64,000 nt of DNA from Anagrus nilaparvatae (lineage: Eukaryota > Arthropoda > Insecta > Hymenoptera > Mymaridae): the NCBI GenBank assembly GCA_022575985.1, contig JAKSXM010000137.1, forward strand, positions 19,734,001-19,798,000, in the 5' to 3' direction. Positions 62,872 to 64,000 of this stretch are shown in pieces; the stretch's first letter is position 1; the number at the start of each line of letters is the position of its first letter. The notes under the pieces were generated by a model. The model had not been told where the DNA came from. It did no database searches and was given only the letters and a program-made list of their open reading frames with translations. The position numbers and the translations under genes were made by a program.

Positions 62872-63100
62872 CAGTGGCGGATCTAGAAAAACTTTTGGGG
62901 TGGTCATTTGAAATCAAATTACAAAATATTTGCTAAAAAAAGTTCCTTACAATTTTTTGGGAAGGTCAAACTGGTGGTTCACGTTAATCATGTAACGTAA
63001 AATGGCTAAAAAAAAGGTAAAAATGACCGCTGAGGGGGGGGGTCAATTGAGCCCTTTGACCCCCCTCCCTGTATCTGCCCCCTCCCTGTATCTGCCACTT
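62872..63100. mobile_element. hAT-type MITE (CAGTGGCGGATCTAG end)
   Basis: Left end CAGTGGCGGATCTAG, right end TATCTGCCACTT, with G9 and C-rich blocks inside. The CAGTGGCGGAT terminus is a well-known hAT end. The right end contains a 17-bp tandem duplication (CCCTCCCTGTATCTGCC). TTGTCT before and CTGTCT after the element may be the remains of an 8-bp target duplication. Confidence 0.7.
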
Positions 63101-63104
63101 CTGT

Positions 63105-64000
63105 CTAGTGATTAACTATTCACTAATACATATTTCATTACTATAATATGTGTCTGAAAACAAGAAACATTAAATTATACTTAGTTAAGTAACATACAGA
63201 TGTCGCTTTTTCTCATAAATAAAATGGCGTTCAATTATTATATAAGCGGTTCGAGCAAAATGGATTTTATAATTTTTCTATCTCAGCAAAGAGAAAACGC
63301 TTTCGAACGCTCCGCGGGGCGAATAAAAATGTTCTCGGGGTAACCCGCTAGAATTAGAAAAAAAATTAATAAATTTAATTGTAAGAGTTTAAAAAGCCTT
63401 GAATATTCAATTGGGATATTCATTTTTTGTTTTCTGTTTAAATTTATAAAAATTGTTTTTACAGATTATAGGAGATTCTTCAGTACTTCTTTGATACTAA
63501 AATTGTTTCTTCTAACCGAAACTACATGTCATTTATTAGTATTGTTCTTTTAATTTTTTAAATTTTACGTTTTGGATAAAATAAATCTGCTTAAATTACT
63601 TTTCCTTAAATAAATTTAGGCTATTTCAAAAATATAAATAGATTTAACTAGGATCTAATTTTTTTATTAAAACTAATTTTCTTTTTTTGTTAAATCACAT
63701 TCAAGTTTGTTCGGTGCCATGTACTTAAATCAGATTTTTTTCATAATTAAATGCTTTGCTATATAAAAACGCTACAATTTAGCTTCAATATTTGACCAAA
63801 TCAATAAAATTTACTAAAAAATCGTCTTCATCAAAAATTAGAACAAACCTCCTGCCTTCAACCTGTTGATTAACAAATGTAAAAAACCTTGCACGTAATA
63901 AAATAATTTTATTAAATGGACTTTAATACATCATCAAATACATTTACACCAACATTATAGTACAGTTACTACTTACACATGATAAAAAATAACAATAACA
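63105..64000. other. AT-rich stretch without a gene
   Basis: No gene recognised. A CpG-containing patch lies near 63298-63350 (AACGCTCCGCGGGGCG). Confidence 0.5.

Overview
This is an AT-rich (by eye roughly four fifths A+T) eukaryotic window with no intact protein-coding gene that I can support. Every open frame is short (the longest lie inside a minisatellite), lacks a recognisable domain and is explained by base composition or repeats. An invertebrate, most likely an insect, is suggested by an LTR promoter with a TATA box plus an arthropod-type TCAGTT initiator, metazoan histone 3' stem-loops, a decayed jockey/R1-like LINE fragment, and hAT-type and TA-flanked MITEs. The species is not resolvable from the sequence alone. 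The region reads as intergenic or large-intron DNA.

Layout. 1-5.5 kb: AT-rich filler with two GC-richer islands (3.6 and 4.5 kb). 5.56-6.91 kb: a 27-unit, ~51-bp minisatellite. 7-13 kb: filler with a near-perfect 63-nt hairpin (9.81 kb), a CpG-rich island (10.26-10.59 kb), a 104-bp MITE and two small GC hairpins (12.5-12.8 kb). 13.9-14.4 and 16.5-17.4 kb: small satellites, the second a three-monomer 466-bp higher-order repeat ending in a (CA)n tract. 18.2-19.8 kb: two E2F-like sites and GC islands. 20.93-21.62 kb: a ~690-bp foldback element. 24.4-25.1 kb: a broken LINE. 27.5-27.8 kb: a 189-bp duplication. 28.2 kb: a tRNA-like pseudogene or SINE head. 32.6, 35.9, 43.3 and 61.5 kb: four copies of one palindromic MITE. 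36.5-37.3 kb: the relic of a histone cluster, with two perfect histone stem-loops. 44.8-46.1 kb: a ~310-bp satellite. 47.6 and 62.9 kb: hAT-like MITEs. 49.50-51.74 kb: a compact LTR retrotransposon without gag-pol and with LTRs that look identical. 58.1-58.7 kb: a 141-bp tandem repeat.

The two most informative loci are the histone relic and the LTR element. In the relic the RNA 3'-end signals and a divergent promoter survive while the coding bodies are deleted or scrambled; the surviving order fits H3(-)/[H4 lost]/H2A(-)/H2B(+). The LTR element has a full promoter, polyadenylation signals and target-site duplication but a 1.16-kb interior made of decayed short repeats, so it would have to be moved by enzymes from elsewhere.
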